The notes beneath the pieces are model-generated. The model was not told where the DNA came from. It did no database searches and saw nothing but the letters and a program-made list of their open reading frames with translations. 64,000 nucleotides of DNA from Anabaena catenula FACHB-362 (lineage in GTDB: Bacteria > Cyanobacteriota > Cyanobacteriia > Cyanobacteriales > Nostocaceae). Below, one piece after another: positions 16,926 to 27,172 of this stretch (positions within the stretch are counted from its first letter, which is position 1; each line of letters opens with the position of its first letter). A program made the translations under genes and the position numbers. The stretch lies in the NCBI RefSeq assembly GCF_014698735.1, contig NZ_JACJTQ010000017.1:1-64000 (forward strand), written 5' to 3'.

Positions 16926-17834
16926 ATGAAACTCAACCGTCGTCAATTTTTATTTTTAAGTGGAATAACTAGTATTACTTCTGGATTTCTTACTTGGAAG
17001 TTAGGAAATCAAAATTCTGAAAATATTCTGGCAGAATCAGTAATTGCTGCTACCCCAGATAAAAAAGATTTATTATTACGTTTTGTATCTGTGGCTGATA
17101 CTGGTACTGGTGCTAGAGGACAGTATTCTGTAGCTAAAGCCATGAATTCTTATCACCAGAAAAATCCATATAATGTAGTAGTTTTAGCTGGTGATAACAT
17201 TTATAACAACGGCGAAATTGAGAAAATAAATGCAGTTTTTGAACGTCCTTATCAACCTTTGCTGAAAAAAGGTGTGAAATTTCATGCTTGTTTAGGTAAT
17301 CATGATATTCGCACTGATAATGGTGTTCCCCAAGTGAAATATGCTGGCTTTAATATGAAGGGACGTTATTATACGTTTAGTCAAGATAAAGTTCAGTTTT
17401 TTGCTTTAGATACTAATGGTAATGCTGATTGGAAAAATCAGCTAGTTTGGTTAGAGAAAGAATTAAGTTTGAGTAAAGCTGATTGGAAAGTTGTGTTTGG
17501 TCATCATCCGATTTATTCATCTGGTCAGTATGGGAGTAATTCAAATTTTATCAAAATTTTTACTCCTCTGTTTGAAAAATACAATGTTCAACTTTATATC
17601 AATGGTCATGAACATAATTATGAACGCACTCGTTCTATTAATGGAACTACCTATTTAATTTGTGGTGCTGGTGCGGGTAATCGTCCTATTAGCCGTTCTG
17701 AGTTGACTGAATATTCGACTAGTAATTTGAGTTTTGCGGCTTATGATGTGTATGCAGATAGAATTGAGGTGAGTGGTATTGGTGTTGATAATCGTGTTTT
17801 TGATCGGGGTGTGATTAAGTTGAGGAGTGTTTAG
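16926..17834 (+). CDS. Tat-exported metallophosphoesterase (purple acid phosphatase-like)
   Basis: The N-terminus carries a twin-arginine signal (NRRQFLFLSG, R5-R6, then a hydrophobic stretch), so the folded protein is probably exported to the periplasm. The calcineurin-like phosphoesterase motifs run in order: VADTGTG, VVLAGDNIY, CLGNHDIR, VFGHHPIYSSG and INGHEHNYER. Together they form a two-metal site for phosphomonoester or diester hydrolysis. Its 302 residues fit the compact bacterial tartrate-resistant acid phosphatase-like group. A role in phosphate scavenging is inferred; no Pho box was identified. Confidence 0.9.
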   Translation: MKLNRRQFLFLSGITSITSGFLTWKLGNQNSENILAESVIAATPDKKDLLLRFVSVADTGTGARGQYSVAKAMNSYHQKNPYNVVVLAGDNIYNNGEIEKINAVFERPYQPLLKKGVKFHACLGNHDIRTDNGVPQVKYAGFNMKGRYYTFSQDKVQFFALDTNGNADWKNQLVWLEKELSLSKADWKVVFGHHPIYSSGQYGSNSNFIKIFTPLFEKYNVQLYINGHEHNYERTRSINGTTYLICGAGAGNRPISRSELTEYSTSNLSFAAYDVYADRIEVSGIGVDNRVFDRGVIKLRSV

Positions 17835-17849
17835 ATATGGAGGTTTTTT

Positions 17850-17884
17850 CTCACGCAGAGGCGCAGAGGCACGGAGAGGAGGAA
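17850..17884. repeat. GCAGAGGCGCAGAGG-type repeat
   Basis: CACGCAGAGGCGCAGAGGCA followed by CGGAGAGGAGG is a member of the repeat family also seen in cobN (8687) and before uvrA (53521). Confidence 0.8.
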
Positions 17885-17923
17885 TGATTGAGATGTGTTT
17901 AGGAAATTAATGGGGTTGAAGTT

Positions 17924-19285
17924 ATGAGAGTTAAGCAGCTTAAAATGCAATCTTTTCGCGGTATTGGTGATTTGACGTTGGATTTTGATGAAAAAGAACC
18001 AACGGTGCTTGTTGGTATTAATGGCGTGGGTAAATCGAGTATTCTGGATTGTCTTGCTATTTTGTTGTCACATATGATAAGGGAAATTTTATATTTTTCA
18101 GAATCTAACTCTTCCCGAAAAGGAACTTACAAAACTATCCGGAAAAGTGATTATTCATTTTTGGGAAACAACAATGAATCTAAAAAAGCTATTCCCGGAG
18201 AACCAGAACTTGAAAATCGGTTTTTTAATGAACAAGATATTACAAACGGATCTGAAAAAACCAATAATCAGATTGAAATTTTACTGGAATCAAAAATATT
18301 TGAAATTGGTCTTTCAAAAAATAAAGAAATTAATGATAAAGAAAATCATCATGAAAATACAGATTTAAATTTTTTTAAAGATATAAAATATCGATGGAAA
18401 AAAAATCCTGAATCTAACATACCTTTAGCAGTTTATTATTCGGTAAACCGTGCTTTTGTTAATGTGGATTTAGAAATTATTGATATTAGTTCATTCAAAC
18501 AAATTGATGCTTATGATCAAGCATTTAATGGTATAAAAATAGGGTTTCATAGATTTTTTCAATGGTTTAGGTCTGTAGAGGATCTAGAAAGCGAAATGTT
18601 ACGAGATAACCGTGACTATCGAGATAAGCAATTAGAAGCTGTAAAAAGAGCTATATCTTCATTAATTCCCGAATTTTCTAATTTGCGTGTACGTCGTTCT
18701 CCAACTCTCAGAATGACTTTACAGAAAAATGGTGAAGAACTCATAATTAATCAATTATCTGATGGTGAAAAATGCTTATTAGCAATGGTGGGTGATTTAG
18801 CCAGACGTTTAGCAATTGCTAACCCAGGTTTAGAAGATCCACTTCAAGGTTATGGTGTTGTTTTAATTGATGAAATTGAACTACATTTACACCCAAAATG
18901 GCAAAGAGAAATTATTCCGGCTTTAACCAGAACATTTCCAAATTGTCAATTTATTGTTACCACTCATTCACCCCAGGTAATTAGTGAAGTAAAACCTGAA
19001 GGAATTTATGTTTTAAAGAAAACAGATAATGGTGTTATTGCTGTGCGTCCTGAAAGTTCTTATGGTAGAGATAGCAACCAAATTCTAGAAGACATAATGG
19101 GTGTTACCAAACGTCCAAAAGAATTTCAAGATAGTCTACATCAGTTATTTCAATTAATTGAGGAGGGAAATCTTGATGCTGCTAGGCAATTATCTCAACA
19201 GATTGCTGATATCATGGGAGAAAGTGAGCCAGAATTAGTAAAAGCTCGTGTATCTATTAAAAGAAAAGAGATTTTAAAACGGTGA
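17924..19285 (+). CDS. ptuA: AAA family ATPase, Septu PtuA-like
   Basis: The 453-residue ABC/SMC-type ATPase lacks membrane segments. It has a Walker A GINGVGKSS (residues 31-39), a long variable insertion of about 200 residues without coiled-coil heptads, a signature-like QLSDGEKCLLAMVGDL, a Walker B VVLIDEIELHLHP, and an H-loop FIVTTHSPQV. This is the RecF/OLD-like architecture found in PtuA of Septu anti-phage systems. Its stop overlaps the start of an HNH nuclease gene of the matching PtuB type, which is the main reason for the call. The middle of the gene is more AT-rich than its neighbours, as expected for a transferred defence gene. Confidence 0.82.
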   Translation: MRVKQLKMQSFRGIGDLTLDFDEKEPTVLVGINGVGKSSILDCLAILLSHMIREILYFSESNSSRKGTYKTIRKSDYSFLGNNNESKKAIPGEPELENRFFNEQDITNGSEKTNNQIEILLESKIFEIGLSKNKEINDKENHHENTDLNFFKDIKYRWKKNPESNIPLAVYYSVNRAFVNVDLEIIDISSFKQIDAYDQAFNGIKIGFHRFFQWFRSVEDLESEMLRDNRDYRDKQLEAVKRAISSLIPEFSNLRVRRSPTLRMTLQKNGEELIINQLSDGEKCLLAMVGDLARRLAIANPGLEDPLQGYGVVLIDEIELHLHPKWQREIIPALTRTFPNCQFIVTTHSPQVISEVKPEGIYVLKKTDNGVIAVRPESSYGRDSNQILEDIMGVTKRPKEFQDSLHQLFQLIEEGNLDAARQLSQQIADIMGESEPELVKARVSIKRKEILKR

Positions 19286-19923
19286 AATATATCAATAAAA
19301 GTGAGGAACCAAAAAGTTTTACTGCTTGGAAACAACTAGAAAACAATGACTGGAAACCTAGCTGGAATAATTTTAGTAAACCTCAAAAAACTGACGTGCA
19401 TAATTCATTGTTACAAGAACAAGGTCATATTTGCTGTTACTGTGGAAGGTTAATTAATATTGATAGTAGCCATATTGAACATTTGCAGCCAAGAACAACT
19501 TATCCTAAATTATCTCTATATTATACAAATTTACTTGCATCATGCCAAAAAGATACTGTACCCAAACAACCTTTACATTGTGGTAAGAAAAAAGATAAAT
19601 GGTATGATGATAAATTAATGGTTTCACCACTAGATATTAATTGTAGTGATTTTTTTAGATATACAGAAGATGGACAAATTTTATCAACAGAAAACCCAGA
19701 AAAAATACTTGCCGCTAAAACAACTATTGATAAACTTGACCTCAATATTGATAAGTTGCAAAAAATGCGTCGTGGAGCAATAGAAGCAATTTTAGAAGGT
19801 TTAGAATATCTTACAGATGATGAGAGAGAACTACTACTCCAAGGCTTTAGTCAACCTAATGAAAATGGTCATAATGAAGAGTTTTGCGCTGCAATAGTAT
19901 ATATCCTTAAACAATATATTTAA
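19282..19923 (+). CDS. ptuB: HNH endonuclease, Septu PtuB-like
   Basis: This 213-residue protein is the likely nuclease effector that pairs with the upstream ATPase to restrict phage. A zinc-binding CCYCG (residues 51-55) is followed by the HNH core SSHIEHLQP (H64, E66, H67), then YTNLLASC and LHCGKKKDKW, the arrangement of the TIGR02646-type HNH family that includes PtuB. The start is a GTG inside the four-base overlap with the ATPase stop (GTGA), indicating coupled translation. A plain HNH protein of another system is possible, but the pairing makes Septu the best reading. Confidence 0.82.
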   Translation: MKYINKSEEPKSFTAWKQLENNDWKPSWNNFSKPQKTDVHNSLLQEQGHICCYCGRLINIDSSHIEHLQPRTTYPKLSLYYTNLLASCQKDTVPKQPLHCGKKKDKWYDDKLMVSPLDINCSDFFRYTEDGQILSTENPEKILAAKTTIDKLDLNIDKLQKMRRGAIEAILEGLEYLTDDERELLLQGFSQPNENGHNEEFCAAIVYILKQYI

Positions 19924-19941
19924 TTCTTAACTGATAATTCT

Positions 19942-20229
19942 ATGATTCTTGAAGCTGCGATGCTTAATGTTAAACCGGGAATGGAGTCTGATTTTGAATC
20001 TACTTTCAAAAAGGCTTCTTCTATTATTTCATCAATGCATGGATATTTATCCCATGAACTTCATAAATGTATAGAAGTCAAAGGCAAATATTTATTACTT
20101 GTTAAATGGGAAACTTTAGAAGCTCATACTGTGGGATTTAGATGTTCTGCTGAGTATCAAGATTGGAAGAAACTTCTCCATCATTTTTATGACCCATTTC
20201 CTACTGTTGAACATTTTGAGGAAATTTAG
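19942..20229 (+). CDS. Antibiotic-biosynthesis-monooxygenase-fold protein (ABM domain)
   Basis: A 95-residue single-domain protein with the ferredoxin-like dimeric barrel pattern of ABM proteins. It begins with strand ILEAAMLNVKPGMESDFE, then a helix, then GYLSHELHKCIEVKGKYLLLVKWE, and ends at EYQDWKKLLHHFY. Relatives include heme-degrading and quinol monooxygenases, but most small stand-alone members are unassigned. It starts 18 bases after the PtuB-like gene and could share its transcript, although such proteins are not known parts of Septu. Confidence 0.8.
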   Translation: MILEAAMLNVKPGMESDFESTFKKASSIISSMHGYLSHELHKCIEVKGKYLLLVKWETLEAHTVGFRCSAEYQDWKKLLHHFYDPFPTVEHFEEI

Positions 20230-20455
20230 AGTCAATATCATGATCAAGTTTATAATATCGTCCTAGTTTCAAAAAGCATCTATCTGTTGAAATTGAATAT
20301 TTTTAACTCCAAAAATTTCTCAAAAAGCAAATAAACGACAAATATATCAGTAATTATTCTATAATTCAAATAAAGAAGCGTGAACAATATTCCTCTATTT
20401 CCGTCTTTGTTTAAAATAAACCTACAAGCAAAATTCAGGGTTTGCAATTAAGATA

Positions 20456-22045
20456 ATGAATGTTTTACTTATATATCCTCTGTTTCCAAAAAGTTTTTGG
20501 TCTTTTGAAAAAACACTGGCTTTGTTAGATAGGAAGGCGATGTTACCACCTTTGGGCTTGGTGACAGTAGCTGCTATTTTACCCCAAGAATGGAATTTTA
20601 AGCTGGTAGACCGGAATATTCGCCAAATCACAGAAGCAGAATGGGCTTGGGCGGATTTGGTGATTTTGTCAGCAATGATTGTCCAAAAAGAGGATTTACT
20701 CGCACAAATTCAGGAAGCAAAACGACGCGGTAAGCGGGTGGCTGTGGGTGGCCCTTATCCGACGGCGTTACCCAACGAAGTCACAGATGTGGGTGCAGAT
20801 TATTTGATTTTGGATGAGGGAGAAATTACGCTACCTTTATTTATAGATGCAATTTCCCGTGGTGAGTCTTCAGGGATGTTTCGTTCTGGTGGTGAAAAAC
20901 CAGATGTCAGCACCACTCCTATTCCTCGTTTTGATTTGCTGGAGTTTGATGCTTATGCGGAAATGTCGGTACAATTTTCCCGTGGCTGTCCCTTCCAGTG
21001 TGAATTCTGCGATATTATTGTCCTCTATGGTCGCAAACCCCGCACCAAAACACCGTCTCAACTCCTCGCCGAACTTGATTATCTCTACGAATTAGGTTGG
21101 CGACGCAGTATTTTTATGGTAGATGATAACTTCATCGGTAATAAGCGCAACGTCAAATTATTCTTGAAAGAACTAGAACCTTGGATGGTTGCACATCACT
21201 ATCCTTTCTCCTTTGCAACAGAAGCTTCCGTTGATTTAGCCCAAGATCAAGAATTGATGGATGCAATGGTAAGGTGTAATTTCGGGTCTGTTTTCTTGGG
21301 TATTGAAACCCCGGACGAAGAAAGCCTCGCTTTTACTCAAAAATTCCAAAATACAAGAGATTCCCTCAGCGAAGCGGTATATAAGATTACGCGCTCAGGG
21401 TTGCGAGTTATGGCAGGTTTTATCATTGGATTTGATGGCGAAAAAACAGGCGCTGGGGCGAGAATTGTGAAGTTTGTGGAACAGACATCAATTCCCACCG
21501 CTTTATTTAGTATGCTCCAAGCCCTTCCTGATACCGCATTGTGGCATAGATTGGAAAAGGAAAACCGACTCCGCAGTAAATCTGCCAATATCAATCAAAC
21601 CACATTGATGAATTTTGTCCCCACCCGGCCTTTAGCAGAAATCGCCAGCGAATATGTAGAAGCGTTTTGGGAACTTTACGAACCATCACGGTTTTTAGAT
21701 CGTGCTTACCGACACTACCGCATTTTAGGCGAAGCAACCTATCCGAAAAAGGGCAAAGGTGCGAAAAAGCCATTGAATTGGAAGGTATTACGGGCGTTTT
21801 TGACTATTTGCTGGCGACAAGGTTTATTACGTAATACCCGTTGGCAATTCTGGCGTAATCTGTGGAATATGTACAAGCATAATCCAGGTGGTATCAGTAG
21901 TTATTTAGCTGTTTGCGCTCAAATTGAGCATTTCTTGGAATATCGTCAGATTGTGCGCGATGAAATTGAGGCTCAAGTGGCTGAGTTTTTAGCAGCAGAG
22001 GCTCAGGTAAAGCTGGAAGAGGAAAGAGCGCAAGTGTTAGTTTAG
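20456..22045 (+). CDS. B12-binding-domain radical SAM protein (DUF4070, HpnP-like family)
   Basis: The 529-residue enzyme has an N-terminal cobalamin-binding Rossmann domain (about 1-140; VDRNIRQI, GGPYPTALPNE, DEGEITLP). A radical SAM core follows, with the cluster motif CPFQCEFC near residues 181-188 and then FMVDDNFIGN. The C-terminal region is of DUF4070 type (FVPTRPL, ILGEATYP). The same architecture is found in hopanoid C-2 methylase HpnP and several other cyanobacterial paralogues, so a methyl transfer to a lipid or other unactivated carbon is plausible. No hopanoid genes are adjacent, so the substrate is not assigned. A Glu/Ala-rich tail follows residue 490. Confidence 0.85.
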   Translation: MNVLLIYPLFPKSFWSFEKTLALLDRKAMLPPLGLVTVAAILPQEWNFKLVDRNIRQITEAEWAWADLVILSAMIVQKEDLLAQIQEAKRRGKRVAVGGPYPTALPNEVTDVGADYLILDEGEITLPLFIDAISRGESSGMFRSGGEKPDVSTTPIPRFDLLEFDAYAEMSVQFSRGCPFQCEFCDIIVLYGRKPRTKTPSQLLAELDYLYELGWRRSIFMVDDNFIGNKRNVKLFLKELEPWMVAHHYPFSFATEASVDLAQDQELMDAMVRCNFGSVFLGIETPDEESLAFTQKFQNTRDSLSEAVYKITRSGLRVMAGFIIGFDGEKTGAGARIVKFVEQTSIPTALFSMLQALPDTALWHRLEKENRLRSKSANINQTTLMNFVPTRPLAEIASEYVEAFWELYEPSRFLDRAYRHYRILGEATYPKKGKGAKKPLNWKVLRAFLTICWRQGLLRNTRWQFWRNLWNMYKHNPGGISSYLAVCAQIEHFLEYRQIVRDEIEAQVAEFLAAEAQVKLEEERAQVLV

Positions 22046-22130
22046 GTAAATCTTGCCGCAGTTAGAATAACCACCGTAGTATTCATTCTGCGGCTAATAG
22101 CGACTTTTCACACTGTCATCTGTCCCCTGC

Positions 22131-22240
22131 TATATAGCATTTCCTAGTCTAATGAAGTACAAAAATATCTGCGTTTATCTGCGTCCATCTGCGTTTAATT
22201 ATTACAGCTTGTACCTCATTTGAATGGTAATTGCTATATA
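22131..22240. mobile_element. MITE-like element (copy 2, inverted relative to 12371)
   Basis: TATATAGCATTTCC at the left and GGTAATTGCTATATA at the right form imperfect terminal inverted repeats. The interior TCTGCGTTTATCTGCGTCC matches the copy at 12371-12480 on the other strand, including the AATGAAGTAC segment beside the terminus. It has no coding capacity. Confidence 0.8.
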
Positions 22241-22456
<216 letters not shown>

Positions 22457-22467
22457 ATATAACTAAT

Positions 22468-24798
22468 TCATTCCACTCTTTGCAATTGTGCTACTCTGGG
22501 GTCAATAATTTTCTGTCCTAAACTAGCGAATTTAATCGCCACAGATATCTTATTTCCTGCTCCAAAAACGTGGGTGATTTCCCCAATTCCAAAGGATTTA
22601 TGTAATACTCTTTCTCCTACTTGCCAATTTTTTGTAGTGTTTTGGTTGCTAGTTTTTGCAGGTGTCGTTTTAGTAAAAGAGCGACTAACTTGGTTTTGAG
22701 TAGTCAATAATTCTGTTGGTAATTCGTCGAGAAATTGCGATCGCATTGCGGGTTCTCTGGAACCATACAACCGTCGTTCTCTCGCGTGGGATAAAAACAA
22801 ACGTTCTTGAGCGCGAGTGATACCCACGTAACACAGACGGCGTTCTTCTTCCAATAATGACGGATCTTGTAGAGAACGATAACCAGGAAATAATCCCTGT
22901 TCTAACCCTACTAAAAATACTACCGGAAATTCTAAGCCTTTGGAAGCGTGTAATGTCATTAAGGAAACTACTGTTTTTCCTTCCTTTAAATTATCTAAAT
23001 CAGAACTCAGGGCTGCACTTTGTAAAAATGCCTGTAAAGAAATATCTTCTCCTTCATTTTCTTCTTGAAATTGTAATGCAGCATTGTAAAGTTCCTGAAC
23101 GTTTTTGACTCTATCACTAGCTTCATCTGTACCTTGATTTAGCAAGTCTTGGATGTAACCAGAATCTTCTAATACTCCTTGAACAATCTCAGTAACTGGA
23201 ACTTGGGAAATTTGTTCTTGCCATTTTTGAATCAATTTACCAAAGCTATTCACAGATTTTGCAGAACGTCCAGCTAAGGTATTTACTGATGTTTCATCGC
23301 TTAATATTTCCCACAAAGTTGTCCCTAGTTGCTGGGAAGCATTCATCAAAGCATCAATAGTAGCTTTACCAATACCGCGACGAGGGGTATTAATAACTCT
23401 TAATAAACTCACTGTGTCGGCTGGATTATTAATTGCTCTTAAATAAGCGACAACATCTTTGATTTCTTTACGGTCATAAAACTTCATTCCTCCTACTACT
23501 GTATAAGGAATTTGATATTTAACTAACAAGTCTTCAAAAGGTCTAGATTGAGCATTAGTGCGATAAAGTATGGCAAAACTACCCCAATTTAATTCAGGAT
23601 TTTGATGTTCTAATGTACGGATTTGATTAATAACAAATGCAGCCTCTGCCATTTCTTCATCGGCTTTATGGAAATATATTTTTTCGCCTGTATCTCTTGT
23701 GGCTTTAAGAATTTTATCAATCCGTTGGGTATTGTTTTCAATCAGTTCGTTAGCAGCTTGGAGAATATTTTCACAAGAGCGATAGTTTTCTTCTAACTTC
23801 ACCATTGAGCGGGTATCATCATCTGCTAAACCATCACCAAAGTTTTCTTGAAACTCTAATAAAATAGTGAAATCTGCCATTCTAAAACTATAAATTGACT
23901 GGTCAGCATCACCCACAACAAACACTGAGCGATTTTGCCAGTTCCATTCATGTTTACGCTCTTCACCGTTTGTTACCAAAAGCTGAATTAAATCGTATTG
24001 AGTGCGGTTTGTATCTTGATATTCATCGACAAGAATATGGCAGAATTTACGATGCCAATAACCTAATACTTGTTCATTTTGCTGAAATAATCTCGTAGGA
24101 ACGAGGATTAAATCATCAAAATCGAGGGCGTTATTTTGGGATAACTTATCTTGATAGCGATTGTAAACGTCAGCGATTACCCGTCCGCGATAGTTTGGTT
24201 GTTCACGCTCAAATTCTTGGGGTGAAAAACCTTGGTTTTTAGCGTTACTAATCGCGTAACGTACAGATTTGGGTTCAAACTTTTTACTATCGAGATTTAA
24301 ATCTTTAGTCACTATTTCTTTGATGAGACTTTGCACATCGGATTCATCAAAGATAGAAAAGTTTTTATTCCAACGTCTGCCTTTTTCGTCTTGGTATTTT
24401 TCGATATCAAAGCGGAGGATGCGAGAAAATAAACTGTGGAAAGTGCCACACCACATATCTTTGATATAGGTGCGGTAAACCTTTGATTTTAGCTGTGTTT
24501 GTTCATATTCTGGTAATAAATCTAACTTTTTACCGTATTGGTTAATTGCTAATTGTTCCGCAAATAGCCTTTGAATTCTATCCTTCATTTCCCGTGCGGC
24601 TTTGTTGGTGAAAGTCACAGCCAGGATATTTTCAGGATTTACACGGTGTTTGATAATCAAATTCGCAATCCGATAAGTCAGCGCACGGGTTTTACCGGAA
24701 CCAGCACCAGCTACCACTAATAATGGTCCGCAGTAATGTTCGACAGCTTGACGTTGACTGGGATTGAGGTGACTGAGGAAATCAATACTTGTTGTCAT
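22468..24798 (-). CDS. pcrA: UvrD/PcrA-type ATP-dependent DNA helicase
   Basis: A superfamily 1A 3'-5' helicase used in nucleotide excision repair, replication restart and recombination control. Motifs are visible in order: Q motif LNPSQRQAV, Walker A AGAGSGKTRALTYR, motif II VDEYQDTN, motif III GDADQSIYSFRMAD, motif V TLHASKGLEFPVVFLVG and motif VI VGITRAQERLFLSHA. A C-terminal Tudor-like tail (WQVGERVLHKSFGIGEI) is also present, as in PcrA. The frame extends 37 codons upstream to 24909, but the ATG at 24798 (MTTSIDFLSHLNP) gives the normal N-terminus and 776 residues. UvrA is encoded elsewhere in this window, not linked. Confidence 0.93.
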   Translation of the reverse strand: MTTSIDFLSHLNPSQRQAVEHYCGPLLVVAGAGSGKTRALTYRIANLIIKHRVNPENILAVTFTNKAAREMKDRIQRLFAEQLAINQYGKKLDLLPEYEQTQLKSKVYRTYIKDMWCGTFHSLFSRILRFDIEKYQDEKGRRWNKNFSIFDESDVQSLIKEIVTKDLNLDSKKFEPKSVRYAISNAKNQGFSPQEFEREQPNYRGRVIADVYNRYQDKLSQNNALDFDDLILVPTRLFQQNEQVLGYWHRKFCHILVDEYQDTNRTQYDLIQLLVTNGEERKHEWNWQNRSVFVVGDADQSIYSFRMADFTILLEFQENFGDGLADDDTRSMVKLEENYRSCENILQAANELIENNTQRIDKILKATRDTGEKIYFHKADEEMAEAAFVINQIRTLEHQNPELNWGSFAILYRTNAQSRPFEDLLVKYQIPYTVVGGMKFYDRKEIKDVVAYLRAINNPADTVSLLRVINTPRRGIGKATIDALMNASQQLGTTLWEILSDETSVNTLAGRSAKSVNSFGKLIQKWQEQISQVPVTEIVQGVLEDSGYIQDLLNQGTDEASDRVKNVQELYNAALQFQEENEGEDISLQAFLQSAALSSDLDNLKEGKTVVSLMTLHASKGLEFPVVFLVGLEQGLFPGYRSLQDPSLLEEERRLCYVGITRAQERLFLSHARERRLYGSREPAMRSQFLDELPTELLTTQNQVSRSFTKTTPAKTSNQNTTKNWQVGERVLHKSFGIGEITHVFGAGNKISVAIKFASLGQKIIDPRVAQLQRVE

Positions 24799-25179
24799 AG
24801 AGATGAAAGCGCGATCTTTGAGACTTATACCCCAAAGTATATTGGCTGAAGGGGTAACATCAATTTTAAAACATCCTCTCAAGACATTGTCCGATGAAAA
24901 ATTAGTCAATAAAGTATGCTTAGTTGTTTTTTAGACTAAATTGAGCAAGATGAAAACATCACAGCTGTTCTCAAAAAGTCCATGTCTGCAAATTTCTGTA
25001 TTCTCTTGAAAGACTGTAGCTAAAGAATTCCTGGAAAAACTTGGGAAAAAATTTGGCGAGCTACTGTATATCTGATATTATCCTATGAGAGTAATATCTA
25101 AGTATTTTTTCAGAGATCGCTTTTGATAGGGTGACAAGCAGTATTTTTGATTTAGTTGCATAAACTGCGAGGTTATTGA
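24799..25179. other. Divergent intergenic region helicase / membrane glycosyltransferase
   Basis: A 381-base AT-rich spacer between outward-reading genes. It must hold both promoters. No hairpin, repeat or small gene stands out. Confidence 0.4.
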
Positions 25180-27144
25180 ATGCTGGCTGGATTGCTTTTT
25201 ACATCGTTAGTGCTGATTTTTCTGGTTTTTGACAATCCTGAACGAGATTGGCGCAGTTCTGTGTTACCAGCGGGAGTTGTCTGGGGAGTATTAGTCACAT
25301 TTTTTACCGAATTCTTAAGTTTGTTGCAAATCATCACATTTGGCTGGGTATTAGCCTTGTGGTTATTGACTAATATTGCTCTGGGGTGGATTTATTATCG
25401 ACTAATTAAAACAGGAAAAAGAAGACTCTATCTCCCTCAAATTCCCAAAATAACTCCTGTCACCCTAGTTTTACTATCAGGGGTAACTTTTATCATCGCT
25501 GCTGTCAGTGTAATTGCTATTGTTGCTCCGCCAAATAACTGGGACTCAATGACTTATCACATGGCGCGGGTAGTTCATTGGATACAAAATCGCCACCTTG
25601 CTCACTATCCTACCTACTACTCAGCCCAGTTAGTTCACCCACCGTTTGCTGAGTTAGTAATTTTACATTTACAGATTCTCAGTGGTGGGGATAGGTTCGC
25701 CAATTTAGTACAAACCTTCAGTATGATTGGCAGCATAATCGGTGTATCACTAATTGCCAAGCAGCTAGGGGCAGATAAACGTGGACAAATTTTGGCTAGT
25801 GTTTTCTGCGCTACTTTACCGATGGGGATTCTTCAAGCTTCTAGCACTCAAAATGATTATGCAGTTTGTTTTTGGGTAGTTTGTTTAGCCCATTATATTT
25901 TATTAACTTTACCCTATAGAAATCCGCCTCTAAACTTAATTCTAGGTATTGGTGCTAGTTGCGGACTGGCTGTTTTTACCAAGAGTTCTGGTTATATTTA
26001 TGCTTTTCCTTTTATGGTTTGGTTTTTCCTCTGGTATGTCAATCAGATGCGCTGGAAAATGTGGAAGCCAATCTCTATTATTAGTGTATTTTTCTTAAGC
26101 TTGAATGTTGCTCATTATTTACGTAATTATGGTTTATACGGAAATCCTCTCTCAACAGCAGAATATTCCCTACACTACAAACCAGAAATATATAGTCTAC
26201 CTACTTGGATTTCTAATATTATCAGAAACCTGTCTCTTCATGCTGATATAGTTAGGCATTTAGGACTGCAAGGTATAATTGAGCCAACTACAGGTAAAGT
26301 CACCAAATTAATTACCATAATTCATGGTTTTTTGGGTTTAGATATTAATGATCCACGCAGCACATACCCTCTGAACTCTTATACGGGTGTTCCCGGTCTT
26401 TCTTTGGATGAAAACGTAGCTGGAAACCCTCTACATTTATTACTAATTTTCTTAGCTATAGGTATATTTATTTTCTATAAAAAACTTAGAAATAATAGAG
26501 AGGTAATGATTTATCTTTTATGTTTAATTTTTAGCTTCTCACTAATTTGTTGGATGCTCAAACTCCAGCCATATCAAAGTCGGCATCATCTGGCGCTATT
26601 TGTTTTGTTTTCAGCTTTTGTTGGTCTAATTTTTTGTCAAACTTGGAATCGCCATTTTATTACAGCCTTAGCAGTGATTCTCTTAGTAACATCCATGCAA
26701 TTTGTGTTTATTAATAAATTTCGCCCAATTGCAACAGACAAGAACATTTTTAATAGTACCAGAAATGAAATATATTTTATCCAAAGACCTCAGCTAATCA
26801 AACCTTATTTTGAGGCAGTCGATTTTATGAAAACTACAAGCTGTAATGATATAGGGTTATCTTTAGGAACAGAAAAAGTACCTTATGGTCGCCATTGGGA
26901 ATATCCTTTTTGGATTTTATTAAATGAAAATCAAAGTCGAGTATATAAATTTAAACATATTTTAAATCCTGAGAATTTCTATGCCCTAAGATCTGAAATG
27001 TATCCTTATAAAGATTTTAAACCTTGTGCCATTATTGCGGTGAGAAGAGACAAAGAACCTCCAGTTGCAACTATGAATTTTGAAAATAACAAATATGTAA
27101 AAAAATGGTCATCACAACCAATTACTATTCTCATGGCTCAGTAG
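25180..27144 (+). CDS. Polytopic membrane glycosyltransferase (GT39/ArnT-like)
   Basis: The 654-residue protein has about 11-12 hydrophobic segments and a soluble C-terminal region of about 130 residues. An acidic and aromatic motif follows the second segments (PPNNWDSMTYHMARVVHWIQN, residues about 111-131), the expected position of the catalytic Asp in the first periplasmic loop of GT-C enzymes using polyprenyl-phosphate sugars. The acceptor is unknown. It leads a same-strand group with a TVP38 protein and a GT2 enzyme that could make the polyprenyl-phosphate sugar donor. Confidence 0.75.
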   Translation: MLAGLLFTSLVLIFLVFDNPERDWRSSVLPAGVVWGVLVTFFTEFLSLLQIITFGWVLALWLLTNIALGWIYYRLIKTGKRRLYLPQIPKITPVTLVLLSGVTFIIAAVSVIAIVAPPNNWDSMTYHMARVVHWIQNRHLAHYPTYYSAQLVHPPFAELVILHLQILSGGDRFANLVQTFSMIGSIIGVSLIAKQLGADKRGQILASVFCATLPMGILQASSTQNDYAVCFWVVCLAHYILLTLPYRNPPLNLILGIGASCGLAVFTKSSGYIYAFPFMVWFFLWYVNQMRWKMWKPISIISVFFLSLNVAHYLRNYGLYGNPLSTAEYSLHYKPEIYSLPTWISNIIRNLSLHADIVRHLGLQGIIEPTTGKVTKLITIIHGFLGLDINDPRSTYPLNSYTGVPGLSLDENVAGNPLHLLLIFLAIGIFIFYKKLRNNREVMIYLLCLIFSFSLICWMLKLQPYQSRHHLALFVLFSAFVGLIFCQTWNRHFITALAVILLVTSMQFVFINKFRPIATDKNIFNSTRNEIYFIQRPQLIKPYFEAVDFMKTTSCNDIGLSLGTEKVPYGRHWEYPFWILLNENQSRVYKFKHILNPENFYALRSEMYPYKDFKPCAIIAVRRDKEPPVATMNFENNKYVKKWSSQPITILMAQ

Positions 27145-27172
27145 ATTTGTTGAAAACTAGGAATCTCTATTT

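Noticed and set aside
20456-22045. Assigning the radical SAM gene as hpnP
   Set aside because: The architecture fits, but cyanobacteria carry several paralogues of this layout and no hopanoid gene is adjacent, so the symbol would be a guess.
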